A stretch of DNA of 42,852 nucleotides from Pseudomonadota bacterium (GTDB taxonomy: Bacteria; Pseudomonadota; Gammaproteobacteria; Steroidobacterales; Steroidobacteraceae), in contig JAEZFW010000064.1 of NCBI GenBank assembly GCA_023417315.1, forward strand, positions 1 to 42,852, written 5' to 3'. The first letter of the stretch is position 1; every line of letters begins with the position of its first letter. Below, piece after piece: positions 15,366 through 24,237 of this stretch. The notes under the pieces are model-generated. The model made no database searches, was not told where the DNA came from, and worked only from the letters and a program-made list of their open reading frames with translations. The translations under genes and the position numbers were made by a program.

Positions 15366-15821
15366 ATGTTTCGCGGTGCAAACAAGGTGACGCTGGATGC
15401 GAAAGGCAGGTTGGCAATGCCGACCCGCTATCGCGAGCGCATCCTGGAGCGCTCGAACGGCCGCTTGGTCGCGACCGTCGATCGCGCGGACCGCTGCTTG
15501 ATGATCTATCCCCTCCCGGAGTGGGAAGAGATCGAGCTGAAACTGCGTCGCCTTCCGACCCTCAACCCCGTCGCCCGTCGCTTGCAGCGTTTGATGATTG
15601 GTCACGCGACCGATCTCGAGCTCGACAGCAGCGGCCGCATCCTGATCCCGCCGAGCTTGCGCGAGTACGCCAGCCTGTCTCGCGCCGCGATGTTGATTGG
15701 TCAAGGGAACCGCTTCGAGCTCTGGGACGAGGCGTTGTGGAACGAGAATCGCGAGCAGTGGCTGAAGGCTGATGAGTCGGCGGAAGAGCTTCCGCCCGAG
15801 CTCGAATCGTTGTCGTTGTGA
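15366..15821 (+). CDS. mraZ: Transcriptional regulator MraZ
   Basis: A 151-residue DNA-binding protein of the AbrB/SpoVT fold that represses the dcw promoter. The start ATG 15366 gives MFRGANKVTLDAKGRLAMPTRYRERI. The second repeat carries the same motif, LELDSSGRILIPPSLREYA, the usual tandem arrangement of two SpoVT-AbrB repeats. It is the first gene of the cluster and follows its own TGGGN operator boxes. The frame is open upstream to 15312, but the family start and the position after the promoter favour 15366. Confidence 0.96.
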   Translation: MFRGANKVTLDAKGRLAMPTRYRERILERSNGRLVATVDRADRCLMIYPLPEWEEIELKLRRLPTLNPVARRLQRLMIGHATDLELDSSGRILIPPSLREYASLSRAAMLIGQGNRFELWDEALWNENREQWLKADESAEELPPELESLSL

Positions 15822-15949
15822 GCGAGCCGAGTGCAATCGTTCAGCGTACACCCGGGAATCCTGCAGACCTTCGTGTCCTCGCGAGATTCGCGGCACCTCG
15901 TGCGCGCGTGCAACCGGCTCGATGTATCGATGAATCGCTAGGTGCGCCT

Positions 15950-16879
15950 ATGTTCCAACACGTGCCCGTGCTTCTCGAGGAAGTGCTGGGTGCGCTGAAC
16001 GTTCGCGCCGGCGGCACTTATGTGGATGCGACGTTCGGTCGCGGTGGGCACACCGCCGCGATTCTGGAACGAGTCGGCAAGGAGGGCAGGGTCATCGCGA
16101 TCGATCGGGATCCGTCGGCAATTGCGGCCGGTCACGAGCGGTTCGCGGCAGAAAATCGGTTGACGTTGGTGAGTAGCCCGTTCTCGCGCCTGAACGAGAT
16201 CGCCGCTGAGCTCGGGCTGCTCGGGGGAATCGACGGCGTGTTGCTCGATCTCGGTGTGTCTTCTCCGCAGCTCGACGACGCCGCGCGGGGCTTCAGCTTT
16301 GCGCAGGACGGTCCGCTCGACATGCGGATGGATTTCAACTCTGGGATGAATGCGGCGCAGTTCATCGCACGCGCGCCCGAGCGCGAGCTCGCGCGTGTGA
16401 TTCGCGAGTATGGCGAGGAGCGATTCGCAAAGCGCATCGCACGCGCGATCGTCGCTGCACGTGTGCAGCAGCCGATCACAACCACGGGCCGGCTTGCCGA
16501 GATCGTCTCCGCGGCCGTGCCGACTCGCGAGCCGGGAAAACATCCCGCGACGCGCACGTTTCAGGCGGTGCGCATTCATATCAATGATGAGTTCGCGCAG
16601 ATCGAGCGGGCACTGAACGGCGCACTCGAGGTGCTCGCGCCCGGTGGGCGACTGTGCGTCGTCAGCTTCCATTCGCTCGAGGATGGAATCGTGAAGCGCT
16701 TCATGCAGAAGCAGTCGCAAGACGATCCCATTTACGCTGGATTGCCGAATATTCCTGCGCACGCACGCGCAAAGCTGGTGCGCGTGGGGAAAGCCATTCA
16801 CCCCGGCGAGGCGGAAATCGCACGCAATCCGCGCGCTCGCAGCGCGATCCTGCGTGTCGCTGAGAGGGTGGTCGCATGA
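15950..16879 (+). CDS. rsmH: 16S rRNA (cytosine-1402-N4)-methyltransferase RsmH
   Basis: A 309-residue SAM-dependent enzyme that N4-methylates C1402 of 16S rRNA, the same nucleotide whose ribose is methylated by the RsmI encoded just upstream. The start ATG 15950 gives MFQHVPVLLEEVLGAL, with AGGTG five bases upstream. Motif I is YVDATFGRGGHTAAIL, followed by AIDRDP, the VLLDLGVSSPQLD loop, RGFSFAQDGPLDMRM and the C-terminal CVVSFHSLEDGIVKRFM. A 128-bp gap separates it from mraZ; it overlaps ftsL by 4 bp. Confidence 0.97.
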   Translation: MFQHVPVLLEEVLGALNVRAGGTYVDATFGRGGHTAAILERVGKEGRVIAIDRDPSAIAAGHERFAAENRLTLVSSPFSRLNEIAAELGLLGGIDGVLLDLGVSSPQLDDAARGFSFAQDGPLDMRMDFNSGMNAAQFIARAPERELARVIREYGEERFAKRIARAIVAARVQQPITTTGRLAEIVSAAVPTREPGKHPATRTFQAVRIHINDEFAQIERALNGALEVLAPGGRLCVVSFHSLEDGIVKRFMQKQSQDDPIYAGLPNIPAHARAKLVRVGKAIHPGEAEIARNPRARSAILRVAERVVA

Positions 16880-17148
16880 GCCCCGCCGCGAAAGTCACGA
16901 TGCTGCTGTTGTGGGCGGCGTTGTTCGCATCCGCGCTCGCGGTCGTCTGGTCTCGTCATCAAACGCGCACGTTGTTCGTAGAGCTGCAAACTTTGAGCAC
17001 CGAACGCGATGCCCTGGATATCGAATGGGGCCAGCTCAAACTCGAGCAAAGCGCATGGTCGACGCACGGCCGCGTAGAGCAGACTGCGCGCGGCAATCTG
17101 CGCATGGTCATTCCACGGCCCAATGAAGTACGGATCGTGACGCCATGA
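16876..17148 (+). CDS. ftsL: Cell division protein FtsL
   Basis: A 90-residue bitopic division protein. One membrane segment (about residues 6-22, VTMLLLWAALFASALAVVW) is followed by a short periplasmic coiled coil (TRTLFVELQTLSTERDALDIEWGQLKLEQS). In E. coli FtsL forms a complex with FtsB and FtsQ that activates FtsWI. Sequence conservation in the family is low, so the call rests on size, topology and position. Overlaps rsmH and ftsI by 4 bp each. Confidence 0.93.
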   Translation: MSPAAKVTMLLLWAALFASALAVVWSRHQTRTLFVELQTLSTERDALDIEWGQLKLEQSAWSTHGRVEQTARGNLRMVIPRPNEVRIVTP

Positions 17149-18875
17149 TGCGCAACGAAACCAGGGCATTCTCACAGGAGCAATTCCGCGGCCGATTGCG
17201 CTTCCTCTTGGTGCTGCTCGTGATCACGGCGCTCGCACTGCTTGCCCGCGCGGTGCAGTTGCAGTTCTTCGATCAGGCATTCCTCGAGAAGCAGGGCGAT
17301 GCGCGTTATACGCGCGTCGCGAAAATCTCAGCCGTGCGCGGCGGGATCTACGATCGCAATGGCGAGGCCCTTGCCGCAAGTACGCCGGTCGATACGGTGT
17401 GGGCGTGCCCTCCGGAGCTGATCCGCGCGTCCGATCAATTCCAACGTCTGGCCGAGGCTCTGAATCGCGACAAGAAGTGGCTCGAGCAGCTCATCACGAG
17501 CAATCTCAACCGCGAGTTCATCTATCTCGTGCGGCACATGCGTCCGAGCGATGCGCAGCAAGTTGCGGATCTCAAGATCCCCGGCGTCTATCTGCTGCGC
17601 GAATACCAGCGCTTCTACCCGGCAGGCGAGGTCACGGGCCATCTGCTCGGCTTCACGAAGAAGTACGACGACATGGGTCAGGAGGGTCTCGAGCTTGCCT
17701 ACGATCGCTGGCTCGGCGCAGAAGCCGGCGCAAAGCGCGTCATCCAGGATCGATTCGGCAGAACCGTGGAAGACGTCGAAAGCATTCGCGCGCCGCGGCC
17801 GGGCGCGGATCTCGTCACGAGCATCGACTTGCGCATTCAATACCTAGCCTATCGCGAGCTGAAAGCGGCGGTGCAGGAGCACAACGCGAAAGCGGGCTCT
17901 GTCGTCGTGCTCGACGTCGACACGGGCGAAGTGCTCGCGATGGTGAATCAACCTGCCTACAACCCGAACGATCGAGATCAAGTCTCGCCTGCGCGATATC
18001 GCAATCGCGCTGCGACCGACATCTTCGAGCCTGGCTCGAGCATGAAGCCGTTCGTCGCCGCTGCCGCAGTGGCGTCCGGCCACTATCACGCGAATACGAT
18101 CGTCGATACCTCGCCCGGGTACGTGAAGGTCGGCGTCAATACATTCCGAGACAAGCACAACCTCGGCGCCGTGCCGCTCACGACGATCATCGCGAAATCG
18201 AGCAACGTCGGCATGACGAAGATGGCGCTATCGCTTCCGCCCGATTCGATTTGGGAGACGCTCAGCGGTTTCGGTTTCGGTCAGGTGACCGGTAGCGGTT
18301 TTCCGGGGGAATCCGCGGGTCTGCTCAATCACTACTCGCATTGGAAGCGCATCGGCACGGCGTCGATCTCGTTCGGGTACGGCATGTCCGTCACGTCGCT
18401 GCAACTCGCGCAGGCCTACGCGATCTTGGGCTCGGGCGGTATTCGCAAGCCTGTCACGCTGCGACGAGTGGATGAGCCCGTCGTGGGTGAGCGTGTGCTC
18501 GACGCGCGAGTGGCATCGGAAATGCTGCGCATGATGGAAAGCGTGGTTTCGGAAGAAGGTACGGGCACGCGCGCCTCACTGCTCGGCTATCGTGTCGCAG
18601 GCAAGACCGGCACGTCGCGCAAAGCGGAGAACGGAGGCTACTCCACTCACAAGCACATGGCGGTATTCGGCGGGCTCGTGCCTGCAAGCCGCCCGAAGCT
18701 CGCGGCCGTCGTCGTGATCGACGAGCCGACAGGCAACAAGTACTACGGTGGCGAAGTTGCCGCGCCGGTGTTCTCAAACGTCATGGCAGGTGCACTGCGT
18801 TTGATGGGTGTTCCGCCGGATGGGCTCGAGCAACTTCCGTCGACGACGCTCGTGCAGGCCAATCCAGAGCCATGA
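17145..18875 (+). CDS. ftsI: Septal peptidoglycan transpeptidase FtsI (PBP3)
   Basis: A 576-residue class B penicillin-binding protein that cross-links septal peptidoglycan with FtsW. An N-terminal membrane anchor (about residues 20-38, FLLVLLVITALALLARAV) is followed by the RGGIYDRNGEALA pedestal motif. The catalytic SxxK is EPGSSMKPF (Ser298, Lys301), the second motif KSSN (IIAKSSNVGMTKMA) and the third KTGTSRK. All three are intact. ATG 17145 overlaps the ftsL stop (ATGA); a second ATG follows at once (17148), so the start is uncertain by one codon. Confidence 0.97.
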   Translation: MMRNETRAFSQEQFRGRLRFLLVLLVITALALLARAVQLQFFDQAFLEKQGDARYTRVAKISAVRGGIYDRNGEALAASTPVDTVWACPPELIRASDQFQRLAEALNRDKKWLEQLITSNLNREFIYLVRHMRPSDAQQVADLKIPGVYLLREYQRFYPAGEVTGHLLGFTKKYDDMGQEGLELAYDRWLGAEAGAKRVIQDRFGRTVEDVESIRAPRPGADLVTSIDLRIQYLAYRELKAAVQEHNAKAGSVVVLDVDTGEVLAMVNQPAYNPNDRDQVSPARYRNRAATDIFEPGSSMKPFVAAAAVASGHYHANTIVDTSPGYVKVGVNTFRDKHNLGAVPLTTIIAKSSNVGMTKMALSLPPDSIWETLSGFGFGQVTGSGFPGESAGLLNHYSHWKRIGTASISFGYGMSVTSLQLAQAYAILGSGGIRKPVTLRRVDEPVVGERVLDARVASEMLRMMESVVSEEGTGTRASLLGYRVAGKTGTSRKAENGGYSTHKHMAVFGGLVPASRPKLAAVVVIDEPTGNKYYGGEVAAPVFSNVMAGALRLMGVPPDGLEQLPSTTLVQANPEP

Positions 18876-20404
18876 TCGGTACTGCGCACATGAGCTCTGT
18901 CAAGCACCCGCCGCACGCCAGGAATCTCGCCGCATTGCTCGAAGGCATCGTGGCCGAAGTTCCTGCACATGCGGTCGTGAGCGATTTGACGATCGACAGC
19001 CGTAATGTGCAACCGGGCGGAGCCTTCGTAGCACTTTCAGGAGCGCGCGCACATGGCCTCGCATTTCTGCAGCAAGCGCTGAGTCGCGGTGCAAGCGCGG
19101 TGCTGTGGGAGCCAGCCGCCGGCGTTGCAGTGCCCCACGCGCCGGCAAATGTTGCGATGGTCTGCGTTGCGAATCTTCCAAGCGCACTTGGCGCGATCGC
19201 TGATCGATTCTTCGACTCGCCTTCCGATGTGGTGCGCGTTGCAGCCGTCACCGGCACCAATGGCAAGACGACGACTGCCTACATGCTGGCCGATGCGCTC
19301 GAGAAACTCGGTGTCGGATCTGCCTACGCCGGAACGCTTGGATTTGGCCGCATTGGCGCTGTGCAGGCGCGCCCGCACACGACGCCCGATTGCATCACTG
19401 TGCACCGTGAGCTGGCAGAACTGCGCGATGCAGGTGTGCGTTGCGTCGGGATGGAAGTCACCTCTCACGCGCTCGAGCAGCACCGCGTTGCGGGCGTGCG
19501 TTTCAAGAGCGCGGCGTTCACGAATCTGACGCGCGATCACCTCGACTATCACGGTACGTTCGAAGCGTACGGCGAAGCGAAGGCGCGCTTGTTCGATTGG
19601 CCAACGCTCGAACACGCGATCATCAACATCGATGATGCGTTCGGTCGAACGCTCGTTGCGCGCGTGAAGAATGCGTCGGTGACCGTCTGCGGGCGCGAGG
19701 CGAGCGCGTTCAAGGCAGGCGCCGATACGCGCCACGTTCTTGCAAGCCGCTTCGCTGCTGAGCCGGTCGGTCTATCGATCGATATCGAAAGTAGCTGGGG
19801 GCGCGCGAGGATGCACTCGCGTCTCATCGGCGCGTTCAACGTCGACAACGTGCTCGCGGTGCTCGGCACGCTGCTGAGCTCGGGTGTCGCTCTTAGCGAT
19901 GCAGTGCAAGCGCTCGAGCGTTGCGCTGCGCCGCCGGGACGCATGGAAATGCTCACGGCGCCCGGTAAGCCGCTCGCGGTCGTCGACTACGCGCATACGC
20001 CGGATGCTTTGGAGAAAGCGTTGCGCGCAGTACGCGCTCATTGCACAGGCCAGCTCTATTGCGTCTTCGGTTGCGGTGGCGAGCGCGATCCAGGCAAGCG
20101 TCCGATGATGGGTGCGATCGCTGAAGCTGGCGCCGATGTCGTGGTGGTGACTGATGACAATCCACGCGGTGAAGATGGCGATGCGATCGTCGCCGACATC
20201 GTGCGTGGCTTGAACGCGCCCGCGCAAGCGATCGTACAGCGCGATCGGGCTGCCGCCATCGAGCTTGCGATCGCGCAGGCGAGCGCGGGCGATGCAGTGT
20301 TGATCGCAGGCAAAGGCCATGAGGACTATCAGATCGTTGGCGCGACGAAGCGCTCTTTCAGCGATCGTGATGTGGCGCTCGCAGCGCTCGGGAGGCGCTC
20401 ATGA
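18872..20404 (+). CDS. murE: UDP-MurNAc-tripeptide synthetase MurE (meso-diaminopimelate-adding)
   Basis: A 510-residue cytoplasmic ligase adding meso-diaminopimelate to UDP-MurNAc-L-Ala-D-Glu. The N-terminal UDP-binding domain has LTIDSRNVQPGGAFVAL; the ATP loop TGTNGKTTT is at residues 127-135; the central domain has CVGMEVTSHALEQHRV and FTNLTRDHLDYHGTF; the C-terminal domain carries DDNPRGED, the signature of diaminopimelate (not lysine) specificity. Overlaps ftsI and murF by 4 bp each. Confidence 0.97.
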   Translation: MIGTAHMSSVKHPPHARNLAALLEGIVAEVPAHAVVSDLTIDSRNVQPGGAFVALSGARAHGLAFLQQALSRGASAVLWEPAAGVAVPHAPANVAMVCVANLPSALGAIADRFFDSPSDVVRVAAVTGTNGKTTTAYMLADALEKLGVGSAYAGTLGFGRIGAVQARPHTTPDCITVHRELAELRDAGVRCVGMEVTSHALEQHRVAGVRFKSAAFTNLTRDHLDYHGTFEAYGEAKARLFDWPTLEHAIINIDDAFGRTLVARVKNASVTVCGREASAFKAGADTRHVLASRFAAEPVGLSIDIESSWGRARMHSRLIGAFNVDNVLAVLGTLLSSGVALSDAVQALERCAAPPGRMEMLTAPGKPLAVVDYAHTPDALEKALRAVRAHCTGQLYCVFGCGGERDPGKRPMMGAIAEAGADVVVVTDDNPRGEDGDAIVADIVRGLNAPAQAIVQRDRAAAIELAIAQASAGDAVLIAGKGHEDYQIVGATKRSFSDRDVALAALGRRS

Positions 20405-21777
20405 TCGCCTGGCGTCTGAGCGAGATCGCGCGTTGCGCGGGCGGTGAGCTCGTCGGCGAAGATCGCGCGTTCGAGAGTGTCTCGACCGATTCGAGAACAC
20501 TGACTGCAGGTTCGCTCTTCGTTGCCTTGTCCGGCGAGAACTTCGACGGCCACGATTACGCCGCGCAAGCCGCAGAGCGCGGCGCCATCGCTGCGCTCGT
20601 GGGCCGTACGCTTCCGCTATCCATTCCACAAATCGTCGTCTCGGATCCGCTCGCCGCGCTCTCTGCGTTTGCGCGCGAGTGGCGACGTCAGTTCGCGATT
20701 CCGATCATCGGCGTCACCGGAAGCAACGGCAAGACTACGACGAAAGAGCTGATCGCAGCGATCCTTTCACGAGTCGGCTCCACACTCGTGACGCGCGGCA
20801 ATTTGAACAACCACATCGGTGTGCCGCTCACGTTGATGGGTTTGAAGGCGGAGCATCGCTTCGCGATCATCGAAATGGGCGCGAACCATCAGGGCGAGAT
20901 CGCGCACCTCATGAGCATCGCGGAGCCGACGATCGGCATCGTGACGAATGCTGGCGCCGCGCACCTCGAGGGCTTCGGCAGCTTGGAAGGCGTCGCAATC
21001 GGCAAGGGAGAGATGTTCCGTGCGCTGCCGAACGATGGGGTTGCCATCATCAACGCGGACGATGCGTACGCCTCGATGTGGCGCGATAACCGTACTGCCG
21101 AAAGGATGCTCACGTTCGGCTTCGAACAGCAAGCGCAATTCATGGCGCACAAAGTGAGCGCGAAGAGCGATGCCGCAGGTTTTCGGATCGAGTTCGATCT
21201 CGTGACGCCTGAAGGTGCGCGTCCTGCGACGCTTGCGCTCGCGGGTCTGCACAATCTGCGCAATGCCCTCGGCGCCGCAGCCGCCGCCTATGCGGCAGGC
21301 GCAAGCGTGGATGACATCGTGCAAGGGTTGGCTGCGATGAAGCCCGTGGCCGGTAGGCTCGAGCTGAAACCGGCGATCAACGGCGCGTTCCTCGTCGATG
21401 ACTCCTACAACGCGAACCCGAGCTCGCTCAAAGCAGGATTGGATGCATTTCGCAGCTTCGGCGGCACGCGCTGGCTCGTGCTGGGCGAGATGAAAGAGCT
21501 CGGCGAGAGCGCGGATGCGCTTCACGCCGAAGTCGGTCGGTATGCGCGCGATGCCGGCGTGCAACGCCTGTTGGCGGTCGGCGAGCGCTCGCACTTCGCG
21601 GTCGAGGCTTTCGGCGCGGGAGCTCAGTGGTTTGCCGATCTGGATGCATTGATCGCAGAGGCGCGTGCGTCGTTGAGTGCGGGCGTCGCAGTGCTCATCA
21701 AGGGTTCGCGTGCGAACAAGCTGGAGCGCGTGTCTGCCGCGCTCGCGGTCAACCCGATGCAGAACGAAGGACATTAG
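20401..21777 (+). CDS. murF: UDP-MurNAc-tripeptide-D-Ala-D-Ala ligase MurF
   Basis: A 458-residue cytoplasmic ligase that adds the D-Ala-D-Ala dipeptide to complete the pentapeptide precursor. The N-terminal domain has VSTDSRTLTAGSLFVALSGENFDGHDY, the ATP loop is VTGSNGKTTTKEL (from about residue 105), and IIEMGANHQGEI and VDDSYNANPSSLKAGLDAF are family hallmarks. Starts in the murE stop (ATGA) and ends four bases before the GTG of mraY, the one junction in this run that does not overlap. Confidence 0.97.
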   Translation: MIAWRLSEIARCAGGELVGEDRAFESVSTDSRTLTAGSLFVALSGENFDGHDYAAQAAERGAIAALVGRTLPLSIPQIVVSDPLAALSAFAREWRRQFAIPIIGVTGSNGKTTTKELIAAILSRVGSTLVTRGNLNNHIGVPLTLMGLKAEHRFAIIEMGANHQGEIAHLMSIAEPTIGIVTNAGAAHLEGFGSLEGVAIGKGEMFRALPNDGVAIINADDAYASMWRDNRTAERMLTFGFEQQAQFMAHKVSAKSDAAGFRIEFDLVTPEGARPATLALAGLHNLRNALGAAAAAYAAGASVDDIVQGLAAMKPVAGRLELKPAINGAFLVDDSYNANPSSLKAGLDAFRSFGGTRWLVLGEMKELGESADALHAEVGRYARDAGVQRLLAVGERSHFAVEAFGAGAQWFADLDALIAEARASLSAGVAVLIKGSRANKLERVSAALAVNPMQNEGH

Positions 21778-21781
21778 AAGC

Positions 21782-22864
21782 GTGCTCTTCTATCTCACTC
21801 AACGATTGACCGACGTCGAGTCCGCGTTCCGCGTGTTCAGCTATCTGACGCTGCGAGCGATCCTCGCGGCGCTCACCGCATTGTTGATTGCACTACTGGT
21901 CGGTCCTTCGATGATTCGCTCGCTCTCGACGAATCAGATCGGTCAGCGCGTGCGCGACGACGGTCCGAAATCCCACTTGCCCAAGGCAGGCACACCCACG
22001 ATGGGCGGCGCGCTCATCCTGGTGGCGATGTGCGCATCCACGCTGCTCTGGGCGGATCTCACGAATCGCTTCGTCTGGATCGTTCTGCTCACGACCATCG
22101 CGTTCGGACTCATCGGCTTCTGGGACGATTATCTGAAGCTCGTGGTGGGCAACAGCCGCGGGCTCATCGCGCGCTACAAATATTTCTGGCAGTCCGTGGC
22201 GGGCCTTGCGTGCGCGATCGTGCTCTACATGACCGCCAAGTCGCCGGTCGAAACGGCGCTGTACGTTCCTTTCTTCAAGACGGTCGCCATCCCGCTCGGG
22301 ATCGCCTACGTCGTGCTCACATATTTCGTGATCGTCGGTATGAGCAATGCCGTCAATCTCACGGATGGGTTGGACGGACTAGCGATCATGCCCTCGGTCC
22401 TGGTCGGTGGAGCTTTAGGGGTCTTCGCTTATGCAACGGGCAATGCGGTCTTCTCGAATTATCTCGGCATACCTTTCATCGAAGGAACCGGTGAAGTCTT
22501 GGTGTTCTGCGCGACGCTGGTCGGCGCTGGACTGGGTTTTCTCTGGTTCAACACTTACCCCGCGCAAGTGTTCATGGGTGATATTGGCGCGCTCGCGCTC
22601 GGTGCGGCACTAGGCGTCATCGGCGTCATCGTACGCCAAGAGATCGTGCTGTTCGTGATGGGTGGTGTCTTCATCATGGAGACGGTCTCGGTGATGCTGC
22701 AGGTTGCGAGCTTCAAGCTGACCGGCAAGCGCATCTTTCGCATGGCGCCCATTCATCATCACTTCGAGCTGAAGGGATGGGCGGAGCCGAAAGTGATCGT
22801 GCGCTTCTGGATCATCTCCGTGATCCTCGTTCTCGTCGGTCTTGCGACGTTGAAGGTGCGATGA
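21782..22864 (+). CDS. mraY: Phospho-MurNAc-pentapeptide translocase MraY
   Basis: A 360-residue polytopic enzyme that makes lipid I on the inner face of the membrane; the length equals that of E. coli MraY. The GTG start at 21782 gives VLFYLTQRLTDVESAFRVFSYLTLRA, the usual N-terminus. Motifs: KAGTPTMGGALIL, GFWDDYLKL, the NAVNLTDGLDGLA active-site motif with Asp residues, and RIFRMAPIHHHFELKGW. The frame is open upstream within murF, but the start agrees with the family. Overlaps murD by 4 bp. Confidence 0.97.
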   Translation: MLFYLTQRLTDVESAFRVFSYLTLRAILAALTALLIALLVGPSMIRSLSTNQIGQRVRDDGPKSHLPKAGTPTMGGALILVAMCASTLLWADLTNRFVWIVLLTTIAFGLIGFWDDYLKLVVGNSRGLIARYKYFWQSVAGLACAIVLYMTAKSPVETALYVPFFKTVAIPLGIAYVVLTYFVIVGMSNAVNLTDGLDGLAIMPSVLVGGALGVFAYATGNAVFSNYLGIPFIEGTGEVLVFCATLVGAGLGFLWFNTYPAQVFMGDIGALALGAALGVIGVIVRQEIVLFVMGGVFIMETVSVMLQVASFKLTGKRIFRMAPIHHHFELKGWAEPKVIVRFWIISVILVLVGLATLKVR

Positions 22865-24237
22865 ACGTGGCACCACTTGAACGCTCATCGCCGAAGTCGA
22901 CGCCACAAGCGGCGCGCGGTCGCACCATCGTGGTCGGGCTCGGCCGCACGGGTCTGTCGTGCGCTCGCTATCTTCGGGCGCGCGGGATCGACTTTGCGGT
23001 GACTGACAATCGCGCTACTCCACCCGAAGCTGCGGCACTCGCGAAGCTCGCGCCCGATGTTGATGCGCGGTTCGGAGCATTCGATTCGGCACTGCTCGAA
23101 GGCGCCTCGCAGATCGTGGTTTCACCAGGCGTATCGGTGCGCGAGCCGTTCGTCATGGAGGCCATCGCGAACGGCTTGCCAGTCCTCGGCGATATCGAGT
23201 TGTTTGCTCGCGAAGCTCGCGCTCCGATTGCCGCGATCACCGGCACGAATGGTAAGAGCACGGTCACGACGCTCGTTGCGCGCATGGGTCAAGCGAGCGG
23301 ACGTCGCACGATTGCAGGCGGCAATCTCGGACGTCCCGCGCTCGATCTGCTCGAAGACGACGCGCCGGAACTCTATGTGCTTGAGCTGTCCAGCTTTCAA
23401 CTCGAAACCACGCACTCGCTGCGCGCACGCGCGGCGTGCGTGCTGAATGTGACGTCCGATCACATGGATCGATACGATTCGATCGAAGACTACGCAGCGG
23501 CGAAAGCGCGGATTCTTGCGGCCGCGGAGTTCGCAGTGCTGAACCTGGATGATGCGTTCGTACGAAGCATGCCCGTCGGAGCTGCACGAGCATTGCGGTT
23601 CGCCTCGGCCGCGCAGCCACAGGCGGATTACTACCTCAATAAGAAGGACGACGATCTGCTCCTGACGCGGCGGGGCGAAGGTCTCGTGCGCATGTCGGAG
23701 CTGAAGATCGCGGGTCTTCACAATGCATTGAATGCACTTGCGTCGCTCGCGATGGCAGAAGCGCTTGGACTCGAGCTGCGCTCATGTGTCGAGGCGCTGC
23801 GAACGTTCGAAGGACTGCCGCACCGCTCGCAATGGGTCGCCGAGATCGGCAATGTGCGCTTCGTCGATGACTCCAAAGGAACGAATGTCGGTGCGACGCT
23901 CGCGGCCGTAGCTGGCATGCCCGGTTCGCTCGTTTTGATCGCAGGCGGACAAGGCAAGGGCCAGGATTTCTCGCCGCTGGCCGATGCGTTTCGTAACAAA
24001 GTGCGGCACGTCGTGCTGATCGGTCAGGACGCGAAGCTCCTCGCCAATGTCCTTACGGGCGTGGCGACGTATGAGTTCGCAACGGACATGCACGATGCAG
24101 TTGAGCGGGCCGCGGCCGCCGCACAGCCTAGCGAAACCGTGTTGCTGTCGCCTGCTTGTGCAAGCCTCGATATGTTTCGCGATTACGCGCATCGAGGCGA
24201 GGAATTCGCGCGCGAAGTGCGGAGGTTGCAGGCATGA
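22861..24237 (+). CDS. murD: UDP-MurNAc-L-alanine-D-glutamate ligase MurD
   Basis: A 458-residue cytoplasmic ligase. The N-terminal domain is VVGLGRTGLSCARYLRARG, the ATP loop TGTNGKSTV is at about residues 128-136, followed by LELSSFQLET and NVTSDHMDRYDS, and in the C-terminal domain VDDSKGTNVGAT and LIAGGQGKGQDF. The ATG at 22861 overlaps the mraY stop. The order mraY-murD-ftsW-murG-murC is the standard one in gammaproteobacteria. Confidence 0.97.
   Translation: MNVAPLERSSPKSTPQAARGRTIVVGLGRTGLSCARYLRARGIDFAVTDNRATPPEAAALAKLAPDVDARFGAFDSALLEGASQIVVSPGVSVREPFVMEAIANGLPVLGDIELFAREARAPIAAITGTNGKSTVTTLVARMGQASGRRTIAGGNLGRPALDLLEDDAPELYVLELSSFQLETTHSLRARAACVLNVTSDHMDRYDSIEDYAAAKARILAAAEFAVLNLDDAFVRSMPVGAARALRFASAAQPQADYYLNKKDDDLLLTRRGEGLVRMSELKIAGLHNALNALASLAMAEALGLELRSCVEALRTFEGLPHRSQWVAEIGNVRFVDDSKGTNVGATLAAVAGMPGSLVLIAGGQGKGQDFSPLADAFRNKVRHVVLIGQDAKLLANVLTGVATYEFATDMHDAVERAAAAAQPSETVLLSPACASLDMFRDYAHRGEEFAREVRRLQA

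Noticed and set aside
20767..21774. Open frame of 335 codons on the minus strand
   Set aside because: Antisense to murF with a composition rich in Arg, His and Cys, typical of shadow frames.
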